Positions 1 to 9,243 are shown, counted from the first letter of the stretch. The stretch is 64,000 nt of DNA from Microbacterium galbinum (GCF_023101185.1 NZ_CP078077.1:2757630-2821629); one strand, 5' to 3'. Notes: generated by a model from the sequence alone, not told the origin. Translations and numbers: made by a program.

Positions 1-1838
1 AGATCTCGGGTCTCCCGTTCTCCGGCCCCGTCGCCGGTGTGCGCCTGGCGTTCATCCCCGGCCAGGGCGAGCACGCCGACCAGTGGGTCGCGTTCCCGAC
101 GGCCGAGCAGGTCAGCGAGGCCGTGTTCGACCTCATCGTCGCCGGTCGCGTGGTCACCAAGGCCGACGGCACCGAAGACGTCGCGATCATGATGGTCGAG
201 GCCGAGGCGACCGAGGGCAGCTGGAACCTCATCAAGGCGGGCGCCACCAAGCCCGACGAGGCCGTCGTCGCCCAGGGCCTCGAGGCCTCGAAGCCGTTCA
301 TCGCGCAGCTCGTCAAGGCTCAGGCCGAGCTCGCCGCCACCGCGTCCAAGGAGCCGGGCGTGTACCCAGTCTTCCCGCCGTACTCGAGCGAGGTCTACGA
401 CTTCGTCGCGGGTCGTGCGTACGACGAGCTGGTGAACGTCTACCAGATCGCCGACAAGACCGAGCGCCAGAACGCCGACGACGCGATCAAGGACCGCGTC
501 AAGGCGGAGCTCATCGCGGCGACTGAGGCTGGTGAGCTGCCCGCTGGCGCACCCCTCGAGTTCTCGGGTGCGTACAAGTCGGTCACGAAGAAGATCGTCC
601 GCGGTCGCATCCTCACCGAGAGCGTCCGCATCGACGGTCGTGGCCTGGCCGATATCCGTCCGCTCGACGCCGAGGTGCAGGTCATCCCGCGCGTGCACGG
701 CTCCGCGATCTTCCAGCGCGGCGAGACCCAGATCATGGGCGTCACCACGCTGAACATGCTCAAGATGGAGCAGCAGATCGACTCGCTGTCGCCCACGACG
801 AGCAAGCGCTACATGCACCACTACAACTTCCCGCCCTACTCGACCGGTGAGACCGGCCGCGTGGGTTCGCCGAAGCGTCGCGAGATCGGGCACGGCTTCC
901 TCGCCGAGCGCGCACTCGTGCCGGTGCTGCCGAGCCGCGAGGAGTTCCCCTACGCGATCCGTCAGGTCTCGGAGGCGCTCAGCTCCAACGGTTCGACGTC
1001 GATGGGTTCCGTCTGCGCGTCGACCCTCTCGCTGCTGAACGCGGGTGTGCCGCTGCGCGCCCCCGTCGCCGGTATCGCGATGGGTCTCGTCTCCGACGAG
1101 GTCGACGGTGAGACCCGCTACGCCGCCCTCACCGACATCCTCGGTGCGGAGGACGCGCTCGGCGACATGGACTTCAAGGTCGCCGGTACCAGCGAGTTCG
1201 TCACGGCGATCCAGCTCGACACGAAGCTCGACGGCATCCCGTCGTCGGTGCTCGCGGGTGCGCTGACCCAGGCGCGCGACGCGCGTCTGACGATCCTCAA
1301 CGTCCTCAACGCCGCGATCGACGCGCCCGACGAGATGGCGCCGACCGCGCCGCGCGTCATCAGCGTCCAGATCCCGGTCGACAAGATCGGCGAGCTGATC
1401 GGCCCGAAGGGCAAGACGATCAACGCGATCCAGGACGAGACCGGCGCGCAGATCTCCATCGAGGAGGACGGCACCGTCTACATCGGCGCGACCGACGGCC
1501 CCTCGGCCGAGGCCGCCCGCGCTCAGGTCAACGCGATCGCCAACCCGACCAACCCGGAGGTCGGCGAGCAGTTCCTCGGCACCGTCGTGAAGATCGCCAC
1601 CTTCGGTGCGTTCGTCTCGCTGCTGCCCGGCAAGGACGGCCTGCTGCACGTCACCGAGGTACGCAAGCTCGCCGGTGGCAAGCGCGTCGAGAACGTCGAC
1701 GACGTGCTCTCGGTCGGTCAGAAGATCCTCGTGAAGATCACGAAGATCGACGACCGCGGCAAGCTCTCGCTCGAGCCCGTGATCGACGAGGCCCCCGCGG
1801 CCGACGCCGCTCCGGCCGCGGAGGCCGCGGCCGAGTAA
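1..1838 (+). CDS. pnp: Polyribonucleotide nucleotidyltransferase (PNPase), 5' truncated by window edge
   Basis: Phosphorolytic 3'-5' exoribonuclease and RNA polymerase of cytoplasmic RNA turnover. The reading frame is open from base 3, and the first residues ([16 protein letters not shown]) already lie inside the first RNase PH domain, so the true start is upstream and the GTG at 39 is internal. What remains is the end of RNase PH 1, the helical linker, RNase PH 2 with its conserved acidic stretch [16 protein letters not shown], a KH domain with the GPKG loop near base 1401, and an S1 RNA-binding domain at about 1560-1780. The gene ends in an Ala-rich tail. It is followed at once by a strong terminator, so it closes its transcription unit. 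Identification is secure. Confidence 0.97.
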   Translation, partial: ISGLPFSGPVAGVRLAFIPGQGEHADQWVAFPTAEQVSEAVFDLIVAGRVVTKADGTEDVAIMMVEAEATEGSWNLIKAGATKPDEAVVAQGLEASKPFIAQLVKAQAELAATASKEPGVYPVFPPYSSEVYDFVAGRAYDELVNVYQIADKTERQNADDAIKDRVKAELIAATEAGELPAGAPLEFSGAYKSVTKKIVRGRILTESVRIDGRGLADIRPLDAEVQVIPRVHGSAIFQRGETQIMGVTTLNMLKMEQQIDSLSPTTSKRYMHHYNFPPYSTGETGRVGSPKRREIGHGFLAERALVPVLPSREEFPYAIRQVSEALSSNGSTSMGSVCASTLSLLNAGVPLRAPVAGIAMGLVSDEVDGETRYAALTDILGAEDALGDMDFKVAGTSEFVTAIQLDTKLDGIPSSVLAGALTQARDARLTILNVLNAAIDAPDEMAPTAPRVISVQIPVDKIGELIGPKGKTINAIQDETGAQISIEEDGTVYIGATDGPSAEAARAQVNAIANPTNPEVGEQFLGTVVKIATFGAFVSLLPGKDGLLHVTEVRKLAGGKRVENVDDVLSVGQKILVKITKIDDRGKLSLEPVIDEAPAADAAPAAEAAAE

Positions 1839-1848
1839 TCGGCTCCGT

Positions 1849-1900
1849 ACGACGAGGCCCGGTGCCTTCCCGCAGGGGAGGGCATCGGGCCTCGTCGTTC
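1849..1900 (+). terminator. Rho-independent-type terminator after pnp
   Basis: An 18-bp stem pairs 1849-1866 with 1881-1898 with a single G-U wobble, around a 14-base loop. The following T-run is weak, as is usual in high-GC actinobacteria. It begins 10 bases after the pnp stop codon. Confidence 0.85.
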
Positions 1901-1985
1901 TCGTGATCGAACTGTTATGGGAAGTTTGCCCGCCGTTCCGTGGATTGGTCGGCGAGTTCGCCGGTTTCGCATACCCTCGAAGTAC

Positions 1986-2034
1986 GCACCGGGGGGTGCA
2001 TGAATGCAGGTACGAAGATCGGATCGCACCGATC
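1986..2034 (+). promoter_or_regulatory. Cluster of inverted repeats upstream of the AKR-like gene
   Basis: Three inverted repeats sit in 49 bases: GCACC-N4-GGTGC (1986-1999), TGCAT-N2-ATGCA (1997-2008, overlapping the first) and GATCGG-N6-CCGATC (2017-2034). They end 17 bases before the start codon at 2052, so they would lie in the promoter or 5' leader. No known riboswitch or operator class was recognised. Confidence 0.35.
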
Positions 2035-2051
2035 GACGTGGGGGTGAGAGT

Positions 2052-3080
2052 ATGCGATTGTTCGGTGTAGGCGCAGGGGCCCCGGATGATCGCGCGCTCG
2101 CACAGGGTGCGGAGCATCCTTCCGCCCCGATCCCGATCGTGGGTCCGGGGGTCGGCGAGACCATCCGCGTCCCGCTCGGTGAGACCGGGCTCGAGACATT
2201 CCCGCTCATGCTCGGCGCCGCCGAGTTCGGGTGGAACGTCGATCTCGAGACGAGCCACGGCATCCTCGATCGCTACATCGAGTTCGGCGGCAACGCCGTG
2301 CACACCGCCGACGGGTTCTCGGGCGGTCGCAGCGAGCACATCATCGGTCAGTGGTTGCGGTCCCGCGGGCTGCGCGACGAGGTCGTGCTGAGCGCGCGCA
2401 TCGGTGCGCACGCGGACAACCCGGGGCTCGGGTCGGTCAACCTCGTGCGCGCGGTCGAGGGGTCGCTGACGCGGTTGGGCACCGAACGCATCGACGTGCT
2501 CTACCTCGATGCCACTCTCGACGCCACGACGAATCTCGAAGACACCCTCGCGACCGTGGAGTGGCTGGTCGACGCCGGCAAGGTGGCGGCCGTCGGCGCG
2601 TTCGGATTCGCACCGGAGCGTCTGGTCGAGGCGCGCATCCTCGCGTCGGCGGGCTATCCCCGCATCGAGGTCGTCGACGCCCCGTACAACCTGATCCGCC
2701 GCCAGTCGTTCGAAGGTGATCTCCGCCTCGTCGCCGGTGCGCAGAACCTCGCGGTGACTCCGTCGCACGCGCTCGAGCACGGATTCCTCTCGGGCCGCCA
2801 CCGGAACAAGTCCGTCGCCTCCCGCGGAGTGCGGGGCGAGCAGCTGCGGGGCAACCTCAACCGTCGCGGCATCCGCATCCTCCGCGCGCTCGATCAGATC
2901 GCGGACGAGCTGAGCGTGCCGGTCGCCGCCGTCTCGATCGCCTGGTTGCTCGCCCAGAGGTCGATCGTCGCACCGATCGTCAACACCTTCGCCGCCGAGC
3001 ACGTCGACGAGCTCATGCAGGGGGCGGGCGTCGCCCTGTCGCGCGCGCAGCTCGCCGATCTCGCGCGAGCAGGCACCTGA
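2052..3080 (+). CDS. Aldo/keto reductase-fold protein lacking the catalytic tetrad
   Basis: 342 residues with the whole AKR TIM-barrel pattern: RSEHIIGQWL, a GTERIDVLYL strand, VDAGKVAAVGAFGF, and a C-terminal SIAWLLAQRSIVAPI block. The four residues that define AKR catalysis appear replaced. The Asp of the usual DTA motif is His (VHTAD), the Tyr is Phe (DGFSGG), the Lys is Arg (LSARIG) and the His is Asp (LYLDA). The Arg in the usual C-terminal cofactor loop (PGTR) also reads VNTF. It is therefore probably not an active reductase; a binding or regulatory role is inference. I chose the ATG at 2052 because GGGGGTGAG lies just upstream; an in-frame ATG at 2004 has no comparable site. It stands alone between the pnp terminator and a phosphatase gene. 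Confidence 0.8.
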   Translation: MRLFGVGAGAPDDRALAQGAEHPSAPIPIVGPGVGETIRVPLGETGLETFPLMLGAAEFGWNVDLETSHGILDRYIEFGGNAVHTADGFSGGRSEHIIGQWLRSRGLRDEVVLSARIGAHADNPGLGSVNLVRAVEGSLTRLGTERIDVLYLDATLDATTNLEDTLATVEWLVDAGKVAAVGAFGFAPERLVEARILASAGYPRIEVVDAPYNLIRRQSFEGDLRLVAGAQNLAVTPSHALEHGFLSGRHRNKSVASRGVRGEQLRGNLNRRGIRILRALDQIADELSVPVAAVSIAWLLAQRSIVAPIVNTFAAEHVDELMQGAGVALSRAQLADLARAGT

Positions 3081-3160
3081 GCGGCTTCACACGACTGTCA
3101 TATGCGTGGCATAGGGTGGAGTGAGAGCCCGGCAGATGCTGGCGATGAAGCGAGCGAGTA

Positions 3161-3763
3161 GTGACGCACTATATCTATCTGGTCAGACACGGCGAACATC
3201 AGGATGCCGAGCACGGCCTGGCCGACGGACCCCTTTCCCCGCGTGGACAGCGCCAAGCCGAGTTGATCGCCGACCGCCTGGGCGGACTCCCGCTCGATGC
3301 CGTCTGGCACTCTCCGCTGCTGCGGGCGAACGAGACGGCACGGGCGATCGCGGCCCGCCTGCCCTCCGTCGATCCCAAGCCGACCTCGTTGCTGTTCGAC
3401 TGCGTCCCGACCGGCATGACCGAGGAGACTCCGGCCGCGTTCGAGCCGTTCTTCGGATCGATCACCGACGCGGAGATCGAGGCCGGCGGCGCGCAGATGT
3501 ACGACGCCGTCAATGAATTCCTCGTGCGCAAGACCGGCGAGGTGCACGAGGTTCTCATCACCCACAACTTCGTGATCTCGTGGTTCGTGCGCGAGGTGCT
3601 CGGGGCGCCGGAGTGGCGGTGGATGACGTTGAATCAGGCCCACTGCGGTCTCACCGTCATCGCGCAGAAGCAGGGCCGTCCGTGGACGCTGCTGAACCAC
3701 AACGACACCGGCCATCTGCCCATGGAGCTCCGCACGGGTATTCCGGACGCGATCCCGGTCTGA
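3161..3763 (+). CDS. Histidine phosphatase family protein (phosphoglycerate mutase-like)
   Basis: 200 residues. The N-terminus YLVRHGEH holds the RHG phospho-acceptor histidine of the histidine phosphatase superfamily, and THNFVISWFV near residue 130 supplies the second catalytic histidine. The pattern SPRGQRQAELIADRL after the active site is typical of broad-specificity phosphatases and small PGM-like enzymes, not of glycolytic mutase. The start is a GTG at 3161 behind a weak purine-rich stretch. The substrate cannot be read from the sequence. It is followed 63 bases later by the separately promoted dapB. Confidence 0.85.
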   Translation: MTHYIYLVRHGEHQDAEHGLADGPLSPRGQRQAELIADRLGGLPLDAVWHSPLLRANETARAIAARLPSVDPKPTSLLFDCVPTGMTEETPAAFEPFFGSITDAEIEAGGAQMYDAVNEFLVRKTGEVHEVLITHNFVISWFVREVLGAPEWRWMTLNQAHCGLTVIAQKQGRPWTLLNHNDTGHLPMELRTGIPDAIPV

Positions 3764-3813
3764 GTCGACGGCGGTTACCGCGCGCCCCCGGCCGTGCCGC
3801 GCAGTGCCCGAAA

Positions 3814-3819
3814 TAGACT
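3814..3819 (+). promoter_or_regulatory. -10 element TAGACT for leaderless dapB
   Basis: TAGACT followed by GG, with 7 bases to the ATG at 3827 and no Shine-Dalgarno sequence between. The expected transcription start falls on or next to the start codon. Confidence 0.65.
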
Positions 3820-3826
3820 GGTACCC

Positions 3827-4567
3827 ATGACCACGCAGGTAGCAATCGTCGGCGGGACCGGCAAGCTCGGGGCGATCATCCACGCCGTCATCGACGACCT
3901 GGACGGGTTCGAGGTGAGCCGCATCCTGTCCTCGTCGAGCGACCTGTCGGAGCTCGTGGGTGCCGACCTGGTGATCGACGCGTCGACGCCCCAGGTGAGC
4001 ATCGACGTCGTGCGCTCGGCGGTCGAGCACGGGCAGAACGTGCTCGTCGCGACATCGGGCTGGTCGGCCGAGCGCATCGCGCTCGTGCGACCTCTGGTCG
4101 AAGCCGCAGGGACCGCCGCGGTGTTCATCCCCAACTTCTCGCTCGGTTCGGTGCTCGGCTCCGCTCTCGCCGCTGCAGCGGCACCGTTCTTCGACTCCGC
4201 TGAGATCGTCGAGGCGCATCGCGAGACGAAGATCGATTCGCCCAGCGGCACTGCCGTGCGTACCGCCGAACTCATCGCGGCCGCGCGTTCCGAGCAGGGG
4301 CCGGTGAGCGCCCCGCACGCCGATCAGCGGGCCCGAGGTCAGCAGGTCGGCAGCGTCCCGATCCACTCGCTCCGTCGTCCCGGTGTGATCGCGAAGCAGG
4401 AGGTGGTGCTCGCGGGACCCGGCGAGTCGCTGACGTTCACGCACGACACCGTCGAGCCCGCCCTCGCCTATGCCCCCGGCATCCGTCTCGCGGTGCCGTT
4501 CGCTCGGGACGCGACGGGGGTCGTCGTCGGTCTCGAGAACATGATCGACATCGGCATCCGCTCATGA
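3827..4567 (+). CDS. dapB: 4-hydroxy-tetrahydrodipicolinate reductase
   Basis: 246 residues; reduces HTPA with NAD(P)H to tetrahydrodipicolinate in the diaminopimelate/lysine pathway. The N-terminal GGTGKLG is the dinucleotide-binding loop. The substrate motif reads AHRETKIDSPSGTA, keeping the catalytic His and the Lys four residues later of the family's HHxxK...PSGTA signature. A Rossmann half (about 1-110) and a substrate half (about 115-215) can be followed, and the length is normal. The ATG at 3827 fits the protein start and lies directly behind a -10 element, so I rejected a longer upstream in-frame start. Its last four bases overlap the next gene (ATGA), suggesting co-translation. dapA and dapF lie elsewhere in this window. 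Confidence 0.95.
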   Translation: MTTQVAIVGGTGKLGAIIHAVIDDLDGFEVSRILSSSSDLSELVGADLVIDASTPQVSIDVVRSAVEHGQNVLVATSGWSAERIALVRPLVEAAGTAAVFIPNFSLGSVLGSALAAAAAPFFDSAEIVEAHRETKIDSPSGTAVRTAELIAAARSEQGPVSAPHADQRARGQQVGSVPIHSLRRPGVIAKQEVVLAGPGESLTFTHDTVEPALAYAPGIRLAVPFARDATGVVVGLENMIDIGIRS

Positions 4568-5001
4568 TCTCCCGCATCGGCGTCGGAGTGATGGCCCTGT
4601 GCCTCGCGCTCTACATCGTCGTGGTGGGCTATCGCGCCGTGCTGATGCTCGGCACCGGCGAGCCGATCGCGATCGCGATCGGCGTCGCGCTCCTCGTCAT
4701 GCCGTTGATCGGCGCCTGGGCGCTGATCCGCGAGATGCAGTTCGGCTTCGCCGCGGACCGGCTCGGGCGCACGCTCGATGCCGAAGGCGGGATGCCGGAG
4801 GCGGAGACGGAATTGACCCCGAGCGGACGCATCGCCCGGGCGGATGCCGACCCGCTGATCGAGCGATACACCGCCGCGGCGGAGGCCGCACCGGAGGAGT
4901 GGCGCGCGCGATTCCGGCTGGGTGTGGTGCAGGATGCCGCGGGGCGACGCAAGGACGCCCGCGCGAGCATCCGCGAGGCGATCAGGCTCTCGCGCGGCTG
5001 A
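4564..5001 (+). CDS. Membrane protein with TPR-like C-terminus, co-translated with dapB
   Basis: 145 residues. Two hydrophobic helices (about 5-25 and 38-58) are followed by a soluble, helical C-terminal half containing AAPEEWRARFRLGVVQDAAGRRKDARASIREAIRL, whose spacing of small and large residues resembles one tetratricopeptide repeat. No enzyme motif is present. The start overlaps the dapB stop by four bases, so the two are almost certainly one operon. Function is unknown. The next gene is convergent. Confidence 0.75.
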   Translation: MISRIGVGVMALCLALYIVVVGYRAVLMLGTGEPIAIAIGVALLVMPLIGAWALIREMQFGFAADRLGRTLDAEGGMPEAETELTPSGRIARADADPLIERYTAAAEAAPEEWRARFRLGVVQDAAGRRKDARASIREAIRLSRG

Positions 5002-5012
5002 TCGCCGGCGAC

Positions 5013-5438
5013 TCAGGCCAGAGTGGCTTCGAGGGTGATGTCGATGCCCGCGAGCGCCTGGGAGACCGGGCATCCGGACTTCGCCCCTTCGGCGATCTCC
5101 TGGAACGCCTCGGGGGAGAGCCCGGGCACCACCGCGTTGACGTTGAGGTGGCTGCCGGTGATGCCGACGCCCGGCTTGAAGGTGACGGATGCGCTCGCGT
5201 TCACGCGCTCCGGCGGGGTGCCGTTCTCGCTCAGCGCGTGAGCCAGGGCCATGCTGAAGCACGACGCGTGCGCGGCGGCGATGAGCTCCTCCGGGGTCGT
5301 GGTGGTGTCGCTGCCCTCACTGCGTGCCTTCCAGTCGATGGGGAAGGTGCCGAGCTTCGACGACGAGAACGCGACGGTGCCGGAGCCCTCCGCCAGTGAT
5401 CCGGTCCAGGTGGTGGTCGCTTCGCTGGTGACGGGCAT
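5013..5438 (-). CDS. OsmC/Ohr family peroxidase-like protein
   Basis: 141 residues with both reactive cysteines of the OsmC/Ohr family: one in AAAHASCFSMALAHAL (about residue 60) and one in AKSGCPVSQAL near the C-terminus. The family reduces organic hydroperoxides with its cysteine pair. The TTTTPEELIAAAHASC context is closer to the OsmC than the Ohr branch. GGAGGA stands six bases before the ATG. It lies downstream of a thioredoxin-like gene and a DUF4395 gene on the same strand, which fits a redox-related cluster, although an 81-base gap separates it from them. Confidence 0.88.
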   Translation of the reverse strand: MPVTSEATTTWTGSLAEGSGTVAFSSSKLGTFPIDWKARSEGSDTTTTPEELIAAAHASCFSMALAHALSENGTPPERVNASASVTFKPGVGITGSHLNVNAVVPGLSPEAFQEIAEGAKSGCPVSQALAGIDITLEATLA

Positions 5439-5519
5439 GATTCCTCCGGTTCTCGCACTGCGGATGCGCAGCGTCGCGTCGTCGCCAGCCTAGCGAGCGG
5501 CGCTCTCCGGGGGAACGTG

Positions 5520-6095
5520 TCAGGCCGTGCGCGTGCGTCCGAGGAGTCCCGCGCGCTGGAGCAGCAGGTACAGCTGGCAGCCGAGGCACAGGCCGATGGC
5601 GGCGTTCAGGAACGCGGCGATGAACGCGGCGGCGGTGGCGATCGGGAGCGCCCAGGGGACACCGGCGAGCTGGAGGACGAGGCCGACGGTCACGACGAAC
5701 AGACCGACTCCCTGCGCGAAACGCGGCGGACGGGGGTCTTCGAGCTCGGTCGGGGGCGCGAGACGCGGACGGATCGCGCGGCGGAAGAGCACTCCCCACG
5801 GGGCGGTCGCGGGGGAGAGGATGCTCCAGAGGAAGAGCAGCGCGATCACCGCGGTGAGAAGGAAGGCGGGATCGAGTGCGCGATCCGAGAGCGGTGCATC
5901 CGCTATCACCCATTGGCTGCCGGACGTGAACGTCGAGCCGGAGAGAGGCTGGTAGGCGAACCACCCGAAGGCCGCCACGCCCCGAGCCGTCGCGAGTCCG
6001 GTGAGTCCGAGGAACGTCGCGATCAGCAGCAGGACGGCCGTGATGGTCGCGGCGAAACGCGGACCGCGGGGATCGATGCCGGCGGGAGAGGACAT
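5520..6095 (-). CDS. DUF4395 family membrane protein
   Basis: 191 residues, start ATG at 6095 behind AGGAG. About four transmembrane helices can be seen (residues about 12-35, 70-90, 120-142 and 146-170), and the last carries a CLGC cysteine pair (AIGLCLGCQLYLLLQ). In actinobacteria DUF4395 proteins often sit beside thioredoxin-like proteins, and that is the case here: the upstream gene ends 19 bases before. A role in moving reducing equivalents across the membrane is inference. Confidence 0.82.
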   Translation of the reverse strand: MSSPAGIDPRGPRFAATITAVLLLIATFLGLTGLATARGVAAFGWFAYQPLSGSTFTSGSQWVIADAPLSDRALDPAFLLTAVIALLFLWSILSPATAPWGVLFRRAIRPRLAPPTELEDPRPPRFAQGVGLFVVTVGLVLQLAGVPWALPIATAAAFIAAFLNAAIGLCLGCQLYLLLQRAGLLGRTRTA

Positions 6096-6114
6096 GGGTG
6101 CTCCTGACGTCGTC

Positions 6115-6528
6115 TCAGAGGGAGGAGAGGGCTTCGGTGAGGGCGCGTCGCTGCGGCACGCCGTGGAATCGGGAACGCACGGCACCGGACTCGTCCACGA
6201 GGAACGTGGTCGGCGTCTGGAGCACGTGATAGCGCGAGGAGAGGTCGGGCCGATGGGTGAGGTCGACCTCGATATGACGGAGGCCGTCGCCCTCCTCGGC
6301 ATAGGAGCGCAGCATCCGGCGCACCTGCGGGCAGCGTGCGCACATCTCGGTGCTGAACTGCACGAGCGTGGCTTTCGATCCGAGCTCGGCGGGAACGGCA
6401 TCCTGTGCATCGAATCGCAGCGCTCCGCCCGCCCTGCGGCGTCCGTCCCGACGCTTCGCGACTGCGCCGATCACGACCGCGAACGCCACGAGCGCGGCGA
6501 GGATCGCGAGGGCGACGACGGGAGACAT
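6115..6528 (-). CDS. Membrane-anchored thioredoxin-like protein
   Basis: 137 residues. An N-terminal hydrophobic anchor (about 4-24) ends in a basic stretch (AKRRDGRRR), so the anchor probably places the domain in the cytoplasm. The thioredoxin fold follows with the redox motif CARC in [15 protein letters not shown] and the cis-proline block [13 protein letters not shown]. The active site differs from the canonical WCGPC. It is the first gene of a minus-strand pair with the DUF4395 protein and faces away from thyA. Confidence 0.83.
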   Translation of the reverse strand: MSPVVALAILAALVAFAVVIGAVAKRRDGRRRAGGALRFDAQDAVPAELGSKATLVQFSTEMCARCPQVRRMLRSYAEEGDGLRHIEVDLTHRPDLSSRYHVLQTPTTFLVDESGAVRSRFHGVPQRRALTEALSSL

Positions 6529-6628
6529 GCATCGAGGGTACGGCGCGGGTGCGGATGGAGGGGCCGATGTGTCCGACGATGACGGCAGCGGGCGGATGCA
6601 CCTCCGCCCGTGTCGTGATGCGGGAAGG

Positions 6629-6634
6629 TATTCT
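6629..6634 (+). promoter_or_regulatory. -10 element TATTCT for leaderless thyA
   Basis: TATTCT followed by GG, seven bases before the ATG at 6642. There is no ribosome-binding site between the hexamer and the start. Confidence 0.6.
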
Positions 6635-6641
6635 GGCTCTC

Positions 6642-7451
6642 ATGAGCGCAGCCGTCCCGACGCCGTACGAAGACCTCCTCCGCGACGTCCTCGAGAACGG
6701 AACGCACAAGTCCGATCGCACCGGAACGGGGACGACGAGCGTGTTCGGTCGGCAGATCCGCTTCGACCTGTCGCAGGGTTTCCCGCTGATCACCACCAAG
6801 CGTGTGCACTTCAAGTCGATCGCCTACGAGCTGCTGTGGTTCCTGCGCGGCGAGTCGAACGTGCGATGGCTGCAGGAGAACGGCGTGACGATCTGGGACG
6901 AGTGGGCGGACGACGCCGGGGAACTCGGTCCCGTCTACGGCGTGCAGTGGCGTTCGTGGCCGACACCGGCGGGGGAGAGCATCGATCAGCTGGCGGAGGT
7001 CATCGAGCAGATCCGCCGCTCGCCGGATTCTCGTCGCCTGATCGTGTCGGCCTGGAACCCCGCCGACATCCCCGACATGGCCCTCGCGCCCTGCCACGCG
7101 CTCTTCCAGTTCTACGTCGCCGACGGCAAGTTGTCGTGCCAGCTCTATCAGCGCAGTGCCGACATGTTCCTCGGCGTCCCGTTCAACATCGCGTCCTACG
7201 CGCTCCTCACCCTGATGATCGCCCAGCAGGTCGGCCTCGAGCCCGGCGACTTCGTGTGGACGGGCGGCGACTGCCACATCTACGACAACCACATCGAGCA
7301 GGTCACCGAGCAGCTCACCCGCGACCCGTACCCGTATCCGACGCTGCGCTTCGCGCGCACGCCCGAGTCGATTTTCGACTACACGTTCGAGGACTTCGTC
7401 GTCGAGGACTACCAGCACCACGCCCCGATCCGCGCGGCGGTAGCGGTATGA
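6642..7451 (+). CDS. thyA: Thymidylate synthase
   Basis: 269 residues; converts dUMP and methylene-THF to dTMP and dihydrofolate. Diagnostic motifs are the N-terminal folate/phosphate segment [18 protein letters not shown], the catalytic cysteine in [13 protein letters not shown] (about residue 150), and [19 protein letters not shown]. The C-terminus ends [11 protein letters not shown], close to the usual family ending. The ATG at 6642 is chosen because the protein begins there in the family and a -10 element stands directly before it. It overlaps folA by four bases, coupling dihydrofolate production to its recycling. Confidence 0.97.
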   Translation: MSAAVPTPYEDLLRDVLENGTHKSDRTGTGTTSVFGRQIRFDLSQGFPLITTKRVHFKSIAYELLWFLRGESNVRWLQENGVTIWDEWADDAGELGPVYGVQWRSWPTPAGESIDQLAEVIEQIRRSPDSRRLIVSAWNPADIPDMALAPCHALFQFYVADGKLSCQLYQRSADMFLGVPFNIASYALLTLMIAQQVGLEPGDFVWTGGDCHIYDNHIEQVTEQLTRDPYPYPTLRFARTPESIFDYTFEDFVVEDYQHHAPIRAAVAV

Positions 7452-7924
7452 CCTGGGTCGGCCTGATCTGGGCGGAGGCGGCCGGTGGCGTCATCGGCGC
7501 CGAGGGCGGCATGCCGTGGCACGTTCCCGAGGACCTGGCGCACTTCAAGGAGGTCACCCTCGGCGCCCCCGTCGTGATGGGGCGCAAGACGTGGGACTCG
7601 CTGCCCGAGCGGTTCCGCCCGCTGGCCGGCCGCGAGAACATCGTCATCACTCGCCAGCAGGACTGGAGCGCCGAGGGGGCACGCCGAGCGGCGACCGTCG
7701 CCGAGGCGGTGCGCGGTCAGGACCGGGTCTGGATCATCGGGGGAGCCGAGATCTTCCGGCAGGTGATCGGCGACGCCGATCGGCTCGAGGTCACCGAGCT
7801 CGACCTCGACGTCGACGGCGACGCGTACGCGCCCGCGAAGACCGGATGGCGCCTGGTCGACGAGGGGGAGTGGCTCACCTCCCGCACCGGCGTGCGCTAC
7901 CGCTTCCTCGGATACGAGCGCTGA
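7448..7924 (+). CDS. folA: Dihydrofolate reductase
   Basis: 158 residues; regenerates tetrahydrofolate from the dihydrofolate made by ThyA. It begins [21 protein letters not shown] and has the substrate motif [16 protein letters not shown], the NADPH-binding [10 protein letters not shown] and the strand WIIGGAEIF. All are standard DHFR motifs at normal positions. The start codon overlaps the thyA stop (ATGA), and the stop overlaps the next start (TGATG), so the three genes form one operon. Confidence 0.96.
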   Translation: MTWVGLIWAEAAGGVIGAEGGMPWHVPEDLAHFKEVTLGAPVVMGRKTWDSLPERFRPLAGRENIVITRQQDWSAEGARRAATVAEAVRGQDRVWIIGGAEIFRQVIGDADRLEVTELDLDVDGDAYAPAKTGWRLVDEGEWLTSRTGVRYRFLGYER

Positions 7925-8685
7925 TGCCCACCGCGCTGATCACCGGAGCGAGCGCCGGCCTCGGGGCCGAGTTCGCACGTCAGCTCGCGCGGCGCCGCGC
8001 CGACCTCGTGCTGGTCGCGCGGTCGGAGGAGGCCCTGTCGACGTTCGCGGCCGAGCTGCGCAGCGAGTTCGGCGTCGCCGTCGAGGTGCTTCCGGCCGAT
8101 CTCGCGATCGAGGAGGGCGTCGAGCGGGTCGAGCAGCGACTCGAGCGCGCGGACGACCCGATCGACCTGCTCGTCAACAACGCCGGGTTCGGTTTGCCCC
8201 TGCAGTTCGCCGACAACGACATCGCCGACGAGGTGCGTCACCTGCGGGTGCACGTCGAAGCCTCGATGCGCCTCATGCACGCGGCGCTGCAGACCATGCG
8301 CGGTCGGGGAGGGCGCATCATCAACGTGGCCTCGGTGGCCGGATTCATCTCGCGTTCGACCTATTCCGCCTGCAAGGCGTGGCTGATCCAGTTCAGCCGG
8401 TGGGCCAACGCCGAATACGCACGGGACGGGGTCAGCGTGACCGCGCTGTGCCCCGGGTTCACCCACACGAGCTTCCACGAGCGGATGGGCCTGGCTCCGG
8501 GGCACGAGGGCGTTCCGGCGATCATGTGGCTCGACGCGCGCGACGTGGTGCGCGAGGGACTGCGAGACGCCGCGCGCGGGAAGTCCGTGTCGGTGCCGTC
8601 GCTGCGGTACAAGGTGATCGTGGCCGTGGCGGGTCTGCTTCCGCGGTCGGTCACGGCAGGGATAGCTCGGCGCGGACGGGTGTGA
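7924..8685 (+). CDS. Short-chain dehydrogenase/reductase
   Basis: 253 residues of a classical SDR. The cofactor loop is TGASAGLG at the N-terminus, the NNAGFG motif lies near residue 85, and the active site has Ser (NVASVAGF) and YSACK (Tyr-xxx-Lys) at about 142-146. Acidic or basic selectors for NAD versus NADP are not decisive. Its start overlaps the folA stop by one base, so it is co-transcribed with thyA-folA. Substrate unknown; no pathway link to folate is evident. It converges with the Nudix gene nine bases away. Confidence 0.9.
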   Translation: MPTALITGASAGLGAEFARQLARRRADLVLVARSEEALSTFAAELRSEFGVAVEVLPADLAIEEGVERVEQRLERADDPIDLLVNNAGFGLPLQFADNDIADEVRHLRVHVEASMRLMHAALQTMRGRGGRIINVASVAGFISRSTYSACKAWLIQFSRWANAEYARDGVSVTALCPGFTHTSFHERMGLAPGHEGVPAIMWLDARDVVREGLRDAARGKSVSVPSLRYKVIVAVAGLLPRSVTAGIARRGRV

Positions 8686-8694
8686 CGATTCGGC

Positions 8695-9243
8695 TCAGCG
8701 GAACCGTCCCAGGCGGATGCCGGCGAGGGCGAGCGCACCGATCGTCTCGCCGTCCCTGATGCGTCCCTCGGCGATCATCGCGAGCGCATCGGCGAACGGC
8801 ACCCAGGAGACCTGGTCGATGCCCTCCTCGCGCTGACTCTCCGCAGCCGTCGCCGGGTCGGACGCGGTCAGTCCACGGGCCAGGAAGACGTGCTCGGAAG
8901 CATCCGCGACGCCGTTGAGCGCGTTCATGATGCCGAGCTCGTGCCATTCGGATGCCGTGAATCCGGTCTCCTCGAGAAGTTCGCGTCGCGCGGCGACGAG
9001 CGGATCCTCGCCGTCGCTGCCGCCGGCGGGCACCTCGACGGAGATCCCCGTCGTGTAGCGCTCGAGGGTGACGAGACAGACGCGCTCCTGGTCGTCGAGC
9101 GCGACCACGAAGACGGCGGGATGCTGCATCCGCACGACCCCGTAGATGCCGTCGTCCCCGCCGGGGCCGGTGACCTTGTCCTCGCGTACCTCGATCCAGC
9201 GGTTGGCGTAGACGGTGTCGGACTCGTGCGTGACCCATGCCAT
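8695..9243 (-). CDS. Nudix hydrolase, ADP-ribose pyrophosphatase-like
   Basis: 182 residues. The Nudix box reads EDPLVAARRELLEETGF, with the metal-binding REL-EE core intact; the first Gly of the consensus is replaced by the PAGGSDGE arrangement common in ADP-sugar pyrophosphatases. The N-terminal NRWIEVREDKVTGPGG and the loop YTTGISVEVPAGG before the box also fit the ADP-ribose/ADP-sugar branch. It runs divergently from dapA, with a 62-base gap that holds the dapA promoter. Confidence 0.88.
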   Translation of the reverse strand: MAWVTHESDTVYANRWIEVREDKVTGPGGDDGIYGVVRMQHPAVFVVALDDQERVCLVTLERYTTGISVEVPAGGSDGEDPLVAARRELLEETGFTASEWHELGIMNALNGVADASEHVFLARGLTASDPATAAESQREEGIDQVSWVPFADALAMIAEGRIRDGETIGALALAGIRLGRFR

